The translations under genes and the position numbers were made by a program. Shown piece after piece: positions 9,999 to 18,322 of a stretch of DNA of 64,000 bases (the first letter of the stretch is position 1; each line of letters begins with the position of its first letter). Source of the DNA: Ornithinimicrobium flavum (lineage in GTDB: Bacteria > Actinomycetota > Actinomycetes > Actinomycetales > Dermatophilaceae); NCBI RefSeq assembly GCF_004526345.1, contig NZ_CP038213.1, positions 2,914,001 to 2,978,000 of the forward strand, written 5' to 3'. The notes beneath the pieces were generated by a model. The model had not been told where the DNA came from. It saw nothing but the letters and a program-made list of their open reading frames with translations, and searched no databases.

Positions 9999-10211
9999 TC
10001 AGCCCGGGGTGGACCGCGCGGTACGGCGACGGTCGGCGGCCCGGCGACGGCGGCCCGCGAGCTCCTCCCGCATCTCCGGGTCGTCCATGACGAGGTAGAC
10101 CAGACCGCAGTCCTGCGGCCCGGTCACGCCGGGCTGGCAGAGGCTGCAGGGGTCACCGGGGCGTATGGGGCACTGCGGCGTGGGGGCCCGCCGCGCGCCG
10201 GGCGGGCTCAT
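9999..10211 (-). CDS. Small cysteine-containing protein, DUF6767-like
   Basis: A 70-residue basic protein, last gene of the thioredoxin-DUF302 operon. It holds four cysteines in the order CPIRPGDPCSLCQPG then QDCGLVYLVMDDPEMRE, a pattern I recognise from the actinobacterial DUF6767 family; the cysteines might bind metal or be redox active. The C-terminal third is Arg-rich. ATG 10211 overlaps the stop of the DUF302 gene by 4 bases (ATGA), so it depends on translation through that gene, which is itself broken here. No function is known to me. Confidence 0.75.
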   Translation of the reverse strand: MSPPGARRAPTPQCPIRPGDPCSLCQPGVTGPQDCGLVYLVMDDPEMREELAGRRRRAADRRRTARSTPG

Positions 10212-10706
10212 CCCAGGGAGCGCAGCGCCGCCGACAGCCGCTCCCGGGCGTCCGCGGCGACCTCGGCCAGGGCTTCCCCGGCCAGCTGCTGCATGGCGTC
10301 GGGGTCGAAGGCCTCGACCCGGGTCGTGCCGTCGCCCAGGTCACGGACGGCGACGTTGCAGGGCAGGACCGTCGCGACCGCCGGGTCGATCTGCAGGGCA
10401 CGGTGCGCCAGCGCCGGCCGGCACGCCCCGAGCACGACGTGGGCGGGCACGTCGACGTCCAGCTTGGCCTTGAGCGTGGCCGCCCGCGACCGCCGGGTCG
10501 ATCTGCAGGGCACGGTGCGCCAGCGCCGGCCGGCACGCCCCGAGCACGACGTGGGCGGGCACGTCGACGTCCAGCTTGGCCTTGAGCGTGGCCGCGAAGT
10601 CGATCTCGGTGAGGATGCCGAAGCCCTGCTCCTGCAGCGCGGCCCGGGTGGCCTCGACCGTCGAGGCGTAGTCCCGGGGGACGGTGACCTCCAGCACGTA
10701 GCTCAT
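10208..10706 (-). pseudogene. DUF302 gene broken by an internal duplication and frameshift
   Basis: Read from ATG 10706 (MSYVLEVTVPRDYASTVEAT) this is a DUF302 protein. At residue about 73 the frame is lost and translation would end near 10341 after 121 residues. The cause is visible: 10373-10483 and 10485-10595 are identical 111-base copies separated by one extra C at 10484. With one copy and the extra base removed, the frame runs to 10208 and gives a normal 128-residue DUF302 protein ending RERLSAALRSLG. The 111-base repeat alone is in frame (37 codons); the extra C makes the break. It overlaps thioredoxin and the DUF6767-like gene by 4 bases each. A sequencing or assembly error is possible. 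Confidence 0.85.
10373..10595. repeat. Tandem 111-base exact duplication in the DUF302 gene
   Basis: Copies 10373-10483 and 10485-10595 match base for base; the period is 112 because of an extra C at 10484. Outside these limits the match stops at once on both sides. The lack of any divergence means a very recent event or an artefact. Confidence 0.95.
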
Positions 10707-11092
10707 CGCGCCGCCCCCTCCTGGACCTCGGCGGCCGACCGCTCGGCGAGCTGGCGGTGCACGTCGTCCATGTCGAGGTCGCGGACGGCCTGGATGACCT
10801 GCTCCAGGGCGGGCGCGGGGAGCGCGCCGGCCTGCTCGAAGACCAGGATGCCCTGGCGGAAGGCCATGAGCGTGGGGATCGACATGATCTGCGCGGAGGC
10901 CGACAGCTCACGCTCGGCCTCGGTGTCCACCTTGCCGAAGACGATGTCCTCGTGCTGCTCGCTCGCCGCCTCGTACACGGGGGCGAACATCCGGCACGGG
11001 CCGCACCATGAGGCCCACCAGTCGACGAGGACGATCTCGTCGTTCTCGAGGGTGCTGGCGAAGTCGGTGGCGGTCAGGTCCTTGGTGGCCAT
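10703..11092 (-). CDS. Thioredoxin
   Basis: A 129-residue thioredoxin with the active site WASWCGPCRMFAP (about residues 27-39) and the cis-proline loop SIPTLMAF. The C-terminal 20 residues extend past the usual fold (DMDDVHRQLAERSAAEVQEG). AGGAGA lies seven bases before ATG 11092. It is the first gene of an operon with DUF302 and the DUF6767-like gene, all overlapping by ATGA. A CsoR/CstR-type palindrome overlaps its promoter, so expression likely answers to copper or to reactive sulfur species rather than being constitutive; that is inferred from the operator only. Confidence 0.93.
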   Translation of the reverse strand: MATKDLTATDFASTLENDEIVLVDWWASWCGPCRMFAPVYEAASEQHEDIVFGKVDTEAERELSASAQIMSIPTLMAFRQGILVFEQAGALPAPALEQVIQAVRDLDMDDVHRQLAERSAAEVQEGAAR

Positions 11093-11133
11093 GGTGGATC
11101 TCCTCTGCCTGGGGCGATGGACACGGTCGACAA

Positions 11134-11160
11134 CGAACATACCCCCTGGGGTATTCCTGC
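11134..11160 (-). promoter_or_regulatory. CsoR/CstR-type operator at the thioredoxin operon promoter
   Basis: 11139-11154 reads ATACCCC-CT-GGGGTAT, a perfect 7-base inverted repeat with a 2-base spacer, the form of operators bound by the CsoR/CstR family (copper, or persulfide sensors). On the minus strand TATGTT, partly inside the palindrome, can act as the -10 box, so a bound repressor would block the polymerase. The operator lies 47 bases upstream of the thioredoxin start. No CsoR-family gene is in the window. Confidence 0.65.
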
Positions 11161-11162
11161 GA

Positions 11163-13139
11163 TCAGAAGACGCGCACCCGGTCCTGCGGCGCCAGCCAGA
11201 GCCCGTCGCCCTCGGCCGTGCCGAAGGCCTCGTGGAAGGCGTCCACGTTGCGCACGGTGTTGGCGCGCAGGTCCGCGGGGGCGTGCGGATCCACCGACAG
11301 CAGCCGGCGCGCCTCCTCGGGACGGGCCATCGCCCGCCACACCGAGCCCCAGCCCAGGAAGAACCGCTGGTCACCCGTCCACCCGTCGAGCTCCGGGGCC
11401 GTCCCGTCGTTGGCGATCGTGTAGGCCAGGTGGGCCAGCTCCAGGCCGCAGAGGTCCCCGATGTTCTCGCCCACCGTCAGGCCGCCGTTGACGGTGGCCT
11501 CCTCGCCGGGGATGTCCCGCGGCGAGAGCGCGGAGAACTGCGCGACCAGGCGCTGGGCCCGCTCGTCGAACCGCGCCCGGTCCTGCTCGGTCCACCAGTC
11601 GGTGAGCGACCCGTCGCCGGCGTAGCGGCTGCCCTGGTCGTCGAAGCCGTGGCCGATCTCGTGCGCGATGACCGCGCCGATGCCGCCGTAGTTGACGGCG
11701 TCGTCGGCGTCCACGTCGAAGAACGGGGGCTGCAGGATCGCGGCCGGGAAGACGATCTCGTTGAGCATCGGGTGGTAGTAGGCGTTGACCGTCTGGGGCG
11801 TCATCAGCCACTCGTCCCGGTCGATCGGCCGGCCGATCTTGGCCAGCTCCCGGTCGGTCTCGAAGGCCGCGCCCCGCCGCACGTTCCCGACGAGGTCCTC
11901 GGGGTCCAGCTCGTAGGCGGTGTAGTCGCGGAAGGTGGGCGGGTGCCCGACCTTCGGGCGGAAGGCGGCCAGCTTCTCCAACGCCTTCTCACGGGTCTGC
12001 GGGCCCATCCACTCCAGCTCGCCGATCCGACGGCGGAAGGCCTCGGTGACGTGGGCGACCAGCTCGGTCATCCGCGCGTGGGCCTCCGGCGGGTAGTGCG
12101 CGGCGACGTAGAGCTCCCCGGCGGCCTCACCCAGCAACGACTCGACCAGCGCGACGCCCCGCTTCCAGCGCTCCTTGTTGGCCGGGGTGCCGCTGAGCGC
12201 GGTGCCGTGGAAGGCGAAGTGGGCGGCGACCAGCTCGTCGTCGAGGTAGGGCGCCAGACCGTCGACGGTACGGACGGCGAGCCAGGCCTGCCAGTCGGCG
12301 ACGGGCACCTCCGTGAGGGCGATCCCCATCGCGGTGAGGACGTCCGGCTGGCGCGCCACGACGTGGGCCAGCGCGCCCTCGGGTGCGCCCAGGCCCTCGG
12401 CGTAGGCGTCCCAGTCCCAGCCCGGGGCCAGCTCAGCCAGCTCCGCGGCCGACACCCGGGTGTAGGAGCGGACGGCGTCGCGGGCGGCGACCCGGTCCCA
12501 GTGGGCGTCCGCGATCCGCTCCTCGAGGGCGTAGACACGCTCCACCGCCTCGGCGCCGAGGTCGAGACCGGCTGCCGTCAGCGCCGGCGCGGCGAGCTCG
12601 AGCAGGGTCCGGAGGTAGGCGCGGTAGGCGTCCCGGACGGCGGCGTGCTCGGGCGCGGTGTAGTAGGCCTCATCCGGCAGGCCGAGACCACCCTGGTGCA
12701 GATAGACGATGTAGTCCTCCGGGCTGCCCGCGTCCGCCGTCACCCACGGGTTGACCAGGCCGGGCAGCCCCTCACGCTGCATCCGGCCGCTCAGCCGGAC
12801 CACGTCGGAGGGGGTGACGACCCCCCCGACGACCCGCAGGGGCTCGACCAGCGGGTCCCGGCCGAGGGCGGCGACCCGCTCCTCGTCCATGAAGCTGGCG
12901 TAGAGAGCGCCGACCTTGCCCGCGGGCGTGTCCAGCCCCGGCTCGGCCCGGGCGGCCGTCTCGATCAGCTCGCGGACCGCCGCCTCGGCCTGCTCGCGCA
13001 GCAGGTCGAAGGAGCCGTAGCGGGAGCGGTCGTCCGGGATCGTCGCCGTCGCCAGCCACCCCCCGTTGACGTGCTCGAAGAGGTCGTCCTGGGGACGGAC
13101 GTCAGGGTTCAGGTGGTCGTGGTCGATCCCGGAGTGCAT
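11163..13139 (-). CDS. M13-family zinc metallopeptidase (PepO/neprilysin type)
   Basis: A 658-residue M13 peptidase. The zinc site HEIGHGFDDQG, the third ligand region GENIGDLCGL and the substrate-binding NAYYHPMLNEIVFPAAILQPPFFD are all present; the N-terminal half has the family motif DLFEHVNGGWL. There is no signal peptide or membrane anchor, so the enzyme is probably cytoplasmic, unlike neprilysins. Start at ATG 13139; TACGGT six bases upstream suggests a leaderless promoter inside the 3' end of the GPP34 gene. Its stop lies 8 bases downstream of the operator of the thioredoxin operon. Confidence 0.95.
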   Translation of the reverse strand: MHSGIDHDHLNPDVRPQDDLFEHVNGGWLATATIPDDRSRYGSFDLLREQAEAAVRELIETAARAEPGLDTPAGKVGALYASFMDEERVAALGRDPLVEPLRVVGGVVTPSDVVRLSGRMQREGLPGLVNPWVTADAGSPEDYIVYLHQGGLGLPDEAYYTAPEHAAVRDAYRAYLRTLLELAAPALTAAGLDLGAEAVERVYALEERIADAHWDRVAARDAVRSYTRVSAAELAELAPGWDWDAYAEGLGAPEGALAHVVARQPDVLTAMGIALTEVPVADWQAWLAVRTVDGLAPYLDDELVAAHFAFHGTALSGTPANKERWKRGVALVESLLGEAAGELYVAAHYPPEAHARMTELVAHVTEAFRRRIGELEWMGPQTREKALEKLAAFRPKVGHPPTFRDYTAYELDPEDLVGNVRRGAAFETDRELAKIGRPIDRDEWLMTPQTVNAYYHPMLNEIVFPAAILQPPFFDVDADDAVNYGGIGAVIAHEIGHGFDDQGSRYAGDGSLTDWWTEQDRARFDERAQRLVAQFSALSPRDIPGEEATVNGGLTVGENIGDLCGLELAHLAYTIANDGTAPELDGWTGDQRFFLGWGSVWRAMARPEEARRLLSVDPHAPADLRANTVRNVDAFHEAFGTAEGDGLWLAPQDRVRVF

Positions 13140-13155
13140 GGGTCCACCGTATGCG

Positions 13156-13896
13156 TCAGGGCAGATCCCCGAGCAGGCGGAACACCACCCGTACGGGCGC
13201 GAGCAGCAGCCGGCCGGCCGTCACCATGAGATCGAGCGCCTCCAGGCCCGCTCCCACCCCGTCCAGAATCGTCCCGGCCCCGTCCGCCAGACCGGAGAGG
13301 CCCAGGCCGTCCCGGCCGGCGGCATCCTGCTCGAGGGTGCTGGGGAAGTAGTGGGCGTCGTCCCGCAGCTGGCTGGTGATGGTGGCTGCCCGCATCGCCA
13401 GGGCCGTCGGGTCGTGGTCGGGGAAGAGCCGGGCCAGCAGGTCCATCTCGAAGACGATGGCCACGAGGAGGGCGGTGTGCCGGTCCGGACGCAGACGGAC
13501 GGTCAGGGCCTCCAGCAACCGGGCCCTCACCCCGGCCTCGGGGTGGCCGTCCCGCGGCAGGTGCCGGCGCCACCACAGGTAGCCCCGGCGGAGCACCCCT
13601 CTCCCCCTCAGCCGCTCCACCAGCACCCTCAGCTCACGACGGTCCGGCTCGGTCAGCTCCTGCGGCCGGTGGCCCGCCACCTGGGTCGCCGCGCTGTCCA
13701 GCACCGGGTCGCCGCCGGTCGCACCCGGGAGACCCGGCACGAGCAGACCGTCGTCGTCCAACGAGATCGCCCGACGGGCGAGCAGCTCGACGACCAGCGC
13801 CACCCGGGCCGCGCGACGCACCGCACGGCGCGGCACGAGCCACCGCCCCGAGTCGTCGTCGAGCAGGAGCAGGATGAGCTCTTCCCCCAGCAGCAT
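13156..13896 (-). CDS. GOLPH3/GPP34-like protein
   Basis: A 246-residue mostly helical protein. Motifs of the GPP34 family are clear: MLLGEELILLLLDDDSGRW at the N terminus, then ALVVELLARRAISLDDDGLL, RLRGRGVLRR and HTALLVAIVFEMDLLARLF. Eukaryotic members bind phosphatidylinositol 4-phosphate; actinobacterial members are of unknown function. The start at ATG 13896 has TACCAT six bases upstream. It is divergent from the ABC permease over only 35 bases, in which the two promoters lie back to back. Confidence 0.85.
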   Translation of the reverse strand: MLLGEELILLLLDDDSGRWLVPRRAVRRAARVALVVELLARRAISLDDDGLLVPGLPGATGGDPVLDSAATQVAGHRPQELTEPDRRELRVLVERLRGRGVLRRGYLWWRRHLPRDGHPEAGVRARLLEALTVRLRPDRHTALLVAIVFEMDLLARLFPDHDPTALAMRAATITSQLRDDAHYFPSTLEQDAAGRDGLGLSGLADGAGTILDGVGAGLEALDLMVTAGRLLLAPVRVVFRLLGDLP

Positions 13897-13931
13897 GCCG
13901 CCATGGTAGGCGACGCCGTACGCTGGCAGGC
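13897..13931. promoter_or_regulatory. Back-to-back leaderless promoters, GPP34 / ABC permease
   Basis: Within 35 bases there are two -10 boxes: TACCAT on the minus strand (13908-13903, six bases before ATG 13896) and TACGCT on the plus strand (13919-13924, seven bases before ATG 13932). The two -35 regions must overlap the opposite promoter, so the two directions probably compete. Confidence 0.5.
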
Positions 13932-15557
13932 ATGAGCGCCCACAGCCGCCCGGGCGCCCTCGCCGGGCTGGCTCCGCTGGTCCGCCTCGCCCTGCGGCGG
14001 GGTCGCTGGCCCTACCTCGCCTGGGTGGTCATGCTGGCGGTCACGGTCCCCGCCGTCGCCGCCGCCTACGAGACGGTCGTCGACCCGCGCAACGCCGACG
14101 TCCTCATCGCCTCGATGACCGCCAACCCCACCATGCGGGCGATGCTCGGACCACCCTTCGAGCTGTCCACCGCCGGAGGGTTCACGGTCTGGCGGGTGGG
14201 CACGTTCGTCGCGACGATGGCCGGGATCATGGCGATCCTCGGCGTCGTCCGCTCCACCCGGGCCGACGAGGAGGAGGGCCGCACCGAGCTCCTGCTCTCG
14301 GGGTCGCTCGGTCGGCACGTCCCCCTGCTGGCCGCCGTCCTGGTGGCGCTGGCCGCCTGCGGTGCGCTCGGGCTGCTCGTCACGCTCGGTATGGTGGCGA
14401 CCGGCCAGCCGACCGCAGGGTCGGTCGCCTTCGGGCTGGGGACCGGGCTCGTCGGGGCGGTCTTCGTCGGGGTCGGCGCCGTCGCCGCCCAGCTCACGGG
14501 CTCCGCCCGGGCGGCACGCTCGGTCGCCCTGTGGACGCTGGGCGCCGCATACACCGTGCGGGCCGTCGCCGACGCCGCGCAGGAGGGCAGCACGGTCCGC
14601 AGCCTCGCCTGGCTCTCCCCCGTCCAGTGGATGGCGCTGGCCAGGCCCTACGCGCAGGAACGCTGGTGGGTGCTCCTCATCCCCCTGCTGTGCACGGTGC
14701 TCCTGCTGGGCGCGGCCCTCGCCCTGCAGGAGCGACGGGACCACGGCGCCGGCCTCTGGGCGACCCGTCCGGGGCGGGCGGGGGCCCCAAGGAGCCTGGC
14801 CTCCCCGCTGGCGCTGTCCTGGCGGCTCCACCGCGGCGGCGTGCTGGGCTGGACCCTGGGGCTGGTGCTGCTGGCTACGGCCCTGGGCTCGCTGTCGACG
14901 AGCTTCGAGACGATGTTCGAGGAGACGCCGGCCCTCCGCGCCGTCCTGGAACGCATGAGCGGCGGCACGACCGTGCTGGCGGAGGCCTTCTTCGTGGCCA
15001 TGCTCAGCCTCGTGGCCGTCGTGACGGGGGTGCTCGCGGTCAGCATCTTCCAGCGTCTGGCCACCGAGGAGGACTCCGGCCGCGCCGAGCTCGTGCTCTC
15101 GACCCCCACCGCTCGGCTGCGTCTCCTCCTCTCCCACCTCCTCCCCGCGGCGGTGGCGCCGACCGCCCTGCTCGTGCTCACCGGCGCCGTGCTGAGCCTG
15201 CACCTGGCCCGCACGGAGGGGGACTGGTCCTGGGTGGGCCGCATCGCCGGGGCCGGAGCCGCTCTCGCGCCCGGTGGTCTGGTCGTGCTCGGCCTCGCCG
15301 TGCTCCTGCACGGATGGGCGCCACGCCTGGCCTGGCTGGTGTGGGTCGTCGTCGGCTGGAGCCTGCTCATGGTATGGGTCGGCGCGATCCTCGACCTGCC
15401 GGGCTGGGTGACCGGGCTCACCCCCTGGGCCCCCCTGCCGCTCCTGCCGACCGACGCCATGGACTGGCCCGCCGTGCTCGGCACCACCGCCGTGGCGGTG
15501 GTCCTCACCGCGGCTGGGGCCCTGGGCTACCGGCGGCGGGACATCGCGGCCACCTGA
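13932..15557 (+). CDS. ABC-2 type exporter permease
   Basis: A 541-residue membrane protein with about twelve hydrophobic segments in two similar halves, each with a cytoplasmic motif of the drug/polyketide exporter permeases: STRADEEEGRTELLLSGSLG (near residue 115) and EEDSGRAELVLSTPTARLR (near 385). Such permeases work with a separate ATPase, usually the gene just upstream together with a TetR regulator. Neither is here; the upstream neighbour is a divergent GPP34 gene. Start ATG 13932 has TACGCT seven bases upstream. Cargo unknown. Confidence 0.85.
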   Translation: MSAHSRPGALAGLAPLVRLALRRGRWPYLAWVVMLAVTVPAVAAAYETVVDPRNADVLIASMTANPTMRAMLGPPFELSTAGGFTVWRVGTFVATMAGIMAILGVVRSTRADEEEGRTELLLSGSLGRHVPLLAAVLVALAACGALGLLVTLGMVATGQPTAGSVAFGLGTGLVGAVFVGVGAVAAQLTGSARAARSVALWTLGAAYTVRAVADAAQEGSTVRSLAWLSPVQWMALARPYAQERWWVLLIPLLCTVLLLGAALALQERRDHGAGLWATRPGRAGAPRSLASPLALSWRLHRGGVLGWTLGLVLLATALGSLSTSFETMFEETPALRAVLERMSGGTTVLAEAFFVAMLSLVAVVTGVLAVSIFQRLATEEDSGRAELVLSTPTARLRLLLSHLLPAAVAPTALLVLTGAVLSLHLARTEGDWSWVGRIAGAGAALAPGGLVVLGLAVLLHGWAPRLAWLVWVVVGWSLLMVWVGAILDLPGWVTGLTPWAPLPLLPTDAMDWPAVLGTTAVAVVLTAAGALGYRRRDIAAT

Positions 15558-15615
15558 GGACACCCTGGGAGGTGGCTGACCGCGGCGCCCAGACTGCGGA
15601 CCTAGCGTGCACCGG

Positions 15616-16415
15616 ATGCGACCGACCATGCGCACCACGGCCCTGCCCGCCCTCGCCCTGGCGACCGCCCTCTGCTGGGCGCCTGCTCCGGTGGCGCCGG
15701 CGGCACCGACAGCACGGGCGGCAGCACCGACGGGGGCACCGCCACGACCGCCGACGCCGCGGGGACCACCCAGCCGGCCGCCGACGGGGCCGGCAGCACC
15801 CTGGACGTCGACGCCCTCCCCGACCCCGTCGCCGAGGTCAACGGCGAGGACATCCCCCGTGACGTCTTCCTGGCCGCCTTCGAGGGCCAGCGGGAGGCGG
15901 CCCGGCAGCAGGCCGAGCTCAGCGGGACACCCACCGACGAGACGGTGCTGCGGGACCAGATCCTCGACCAGCTCGTCGACGCCGAGCTGCTCGTGCAGGA
16001 GGGTGAGCGTCTGGACGTGTCGGCCGGGGAGGACGAGGTCGACGCCGAGCTCGCCGCCCTCGTGGACCAGTCCGAGGCCGGCTCCGAGGAGGAGCTGCTG
16101 GCCCTGCTGGAGGAGCAGGGCCTGGACGAGGAGCAGGTCCGCGACGAGCTGCGCCGGATCGTGCTCATCGACACCTTGCTGCAGGAGCGCGGCGGCGTGG
16201 AGGAGCCCGAGGAGCAGGAGGTGCGGGACCTCTACGACCAGCTCACCCAGCAGGGGGCGGACGGTGCCGGATCGACCGCCGACCCCGGGTACCCGCCCTA
16301 CGAGGAGGTGCGCGACCAGCTCGCCGAGCAGCTGATCCGCCAGAACGAGAACGCCGCGCTGGGCGAGCTGCTCACGGACCTGCGCGCGGAGGCGGAGATC
16401 ACCCTCCACGTCTGA
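15616..16415 (+). pseudogene. SurA-N-domain lipoprotein with a one-base frame break in the signal peptide
   Basis: ATG 15616, seven bases after TAGCGT, starts a signal peptide MRPTMRTTALPALALATAL. The rest of the protein is in another frame: from about 15673 LLGACSGGAGG gives a lipobox (LGAC), a Gly/Thr-rich linker and then the SurA N-terminal chaperone domain VAEVNGEDIPRDVFLAAFEG with helix-rich EELLALLEEQGLDEEQVRDEL. One missing C at 15670-15675 joins the two parts into a 266-residue lipoprotein, so the gene looks functional apart from this base. No prolyl isomerase domain is present. It is either a sequencing error or a real null allele. A surface or secretion chaperone role is inferred from the fold. 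Confidence 0.75.
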
Positions 16416-16510
16416 GCCCTCCCCCGCCGCGACCCGGGGCGCAGCCGCCCACCGGTGGCGGGTCTGCGATGCTGGTCCCGGCCGGGGCGGCGCGCGGAGG
16501 AGGGACGACG

Positions 16511-18322
16511 GTGGGTCACGGACGGGACGGCGCCCGCTCAGCGGGTGACCGGGATCCGCAGTCGTCGGTCGTGCTGGTGCTCGTCGTGCTGGTCGGCGCG
16601 TTCCTGCTCTGGCGGGTGCGCCACGGGGTCGACCAGGGGGACGGCGCCCATGTCGTCGCCCTGGCCGTGCGGCTGGCGGAGGGCGCGACCCCGTTCGTCG
16701 ACGAGATGAACGTCCAGTCGCTCGGGTCCCTGGCCGCGGTCCCCTTCACCTGGGTGTGGCTGCAGCTGGTGGGCCTCGAGGGCGTCGTCCTGGCGTCCCG
16801 GACCTGGTACCTGCTGCTGGCGCTGGGGGCCGGCGTCGTCGGCTACCGGGCGCTGCGGACCGGGCTGCGGCCCCTCCCCGCCTTCACCGGGGTGGCGCTG
16901 GCCTGCGTGCCGACCCCCTACAACCTGCTCGTCACCAGCTACAACACGGTGCCGGGGCTGGCACTCGGGGTGGCCACCTTCGCCGGGTATGCCGCACTCA
17001 CCCGCTCCAGCGGGCGCTGGGCGGCGGTCAGCGGCGCGGCCCTGGCCGTCTCGGTGCTTGCCCACCCCTCGTCGCTCCCGGCCGCGGCCGTGCTGGGCCT
17101 GGTAGTCCTGGTCCTCGGTCTGCACCGCACCGGGGTCGTCCGCGGCCTGCTGCTGGGCGGAGGTTCGCTGTCCGCGGTCGTGATCCTGTGGGTCGTCGCC
17201 GGCCCGGGGATCGGTGCGCTCCTGGAGACGCTGAGCTACACCACCGACTACCAGGCCTCCCGCCCGCACCCCGTGGACCGCCTGGCCGACACGACGCGAC
17301 GCTTCGCCGAGGTCGTGGTCAGCCCGGCCTTCGTCCCCGCGCTGGTGCTCGCGCTCCTGGCCGGGCTCCCCCGGGTGCCCGCACGCCTGCGCACCCCCTC
17401 GATGGTGCTGGTCGCGCCGGCCGCCGCGGTCCCGGCCGCCCTCTCCCTGTCCGATCCCACCCGCCTGGTGACGGGGGCGACCAGCGGGACGTACGCCGTC
17501 CTGGTCGTCCTCGCCCTGGTCGTGCCCGTCGCCCTGTGGTCGGCCCGCACCCCCCACCGGGACCTGCGGCTGCTGCTGGCCCTCAGCGGCCCGCCCGCCG
17601 TCGTCGGGCTGGTCACCTACGCCCTCGCCACCTCGGCCAAGGGAAGCTGGGGCGTGATCGTCCCCCCGGCCCTGCCCCTCTACGGCGTCCTCGGGATCGG
17701 CGCGGTGCTGGCCGCCACGCAGGCGTGGGGGCGCCGGGACGACGCCCGTGACGACGACCGGGGTCGCTCCACCCGCCGACCGCTGCGACCCGTCCCGCTC
17801 GCGGCCGTCGCCCTCCTGGTGGTGCCGCTGCTCGGCGTGCACACCCTGCACAGCTTCCGCGACCCCGCTCCCTGGCGCACGACCGCCAGGATCACGGAGG
17901 GCCCCAACGCGGGCCTGTCCACCACCCCGGAGGGGTGGGTCCAGGACTGCCGCACCCGGCGGGCCGTCTCGGGCTGGGTCGGCCCCGGTGAGACTCTCCT
18001 GGCCTACGCCGAGCCGTCGGTCTACCTCTACACCGAGGCGCGCGCGGCCACGAACATCGTCTGGCTGGGCACCTTCGGCGCGGTCAACCAGGCGACCGTG
18101 GACTGGCTCGACGAGCGGGGCGCCTGGCCCGACGTCGTCCTCGTCCTGCCCTCCGTGGCCTCGGACTGGACCCGGTACGCCGCCGACGACCCGCTGCTGC
18201 AGCGCCTCGGCGAGGACTACGGCACCTACGTGGGTGCCGGGCCCTTCGGTGTCCAGCGGCGCGACGGCGCGGTGTCGCCGCCGTACGGCCCGGTGGACCT
18301 GGCCGCCTGCGACCTACCCTGA
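16511..18322 (+). CDS. Polytopic membrane protein, GT-C/ArnT-like glycosyltransferase
   Basis: A 603-residue protein from GTG 16511, chosen because GGAGGAGGG ends 6 bases upstream; an ATG at 16469 is in frame but lacks such a site. About eleven transmembrane helices fill residues 15-455, and a soluble C-terminal domain of some 130 residues follows. The first outer loop holds acidic residues DQGDGAHVVALAVRLAEGATPFVDE, the position of the catalytic Asp in GT-C enzymes. The overall shape suits dolichyl/polyprenyl-phosphate-dependent sugar transferases. The acceptor is unknown. The 3' end overlaps the convergent HMG-CoA lyase-like gene by 9 bases. Confidence 0.65.
   Translation: MGHGRDGARSAGDRDPQSSVVLVLVVLVGAFLLWRVRHGVDQGDGAHVVALAVRLAEGATPFVDEMNVQSLGSLAAVPFTWVWLQLVGLEGVVLASRTWYLLLALGAGVVGYRALRTGLRPLPAFTGVALACVPTPYNLLVTSYNTVPGLALGVATFAGYAALTRSSGRWAAVSGAALAVSVLAHPSSLPAAAVLGLVVLVLGLHRTGVVRGLLLGGGSLSAVVILWVVAGPGIGALLETLSYTTDYQASRPHPVDRLADTTRRFAEVVVSPAFVPALVLALLAGLPRVPARLRTPSMVLVAPAAAVPAALSLSDPTRLVTGATSGTYAVLVVLALVVPVALWSARTPHRDLRLLLALSGPPAVVGLVTYALATSAKGSWGVIVPPALPLYGVLGIGAVLAATQAWGRRDDARDDDRGRSTRRPLRPVPLAAVALLVVPLLGVHTLHSFRDPAPWRTTARITEGPNAGLSTTPEGWVQDCRTRRAVSGWVGPGETLLAYAEPSVYLYTEARAATNIVWLGTFGAVNQATVDWLDERGAWPDVVLVLPSVASDWTRYAADDPLLQRLGEDYGTYVGAGPFGVQRRDGAVSPPYGPVDLAACDLP

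Noticed and set aside
8979..13229. A 1,416-codon open frame on the plus strand
   Set aside because: It runs opposite to the thioredoxin operon and M13 peptidase with no recognisable motif; the real genes explain the region fully.
16469..16510. ATG 16469 as the start of the GT-C-like protein
   Set aside because: It is in frame but has no ribosome site or -10 box at the right distance; GTG 16511 follows GGAGGAGGG by 6 bases.
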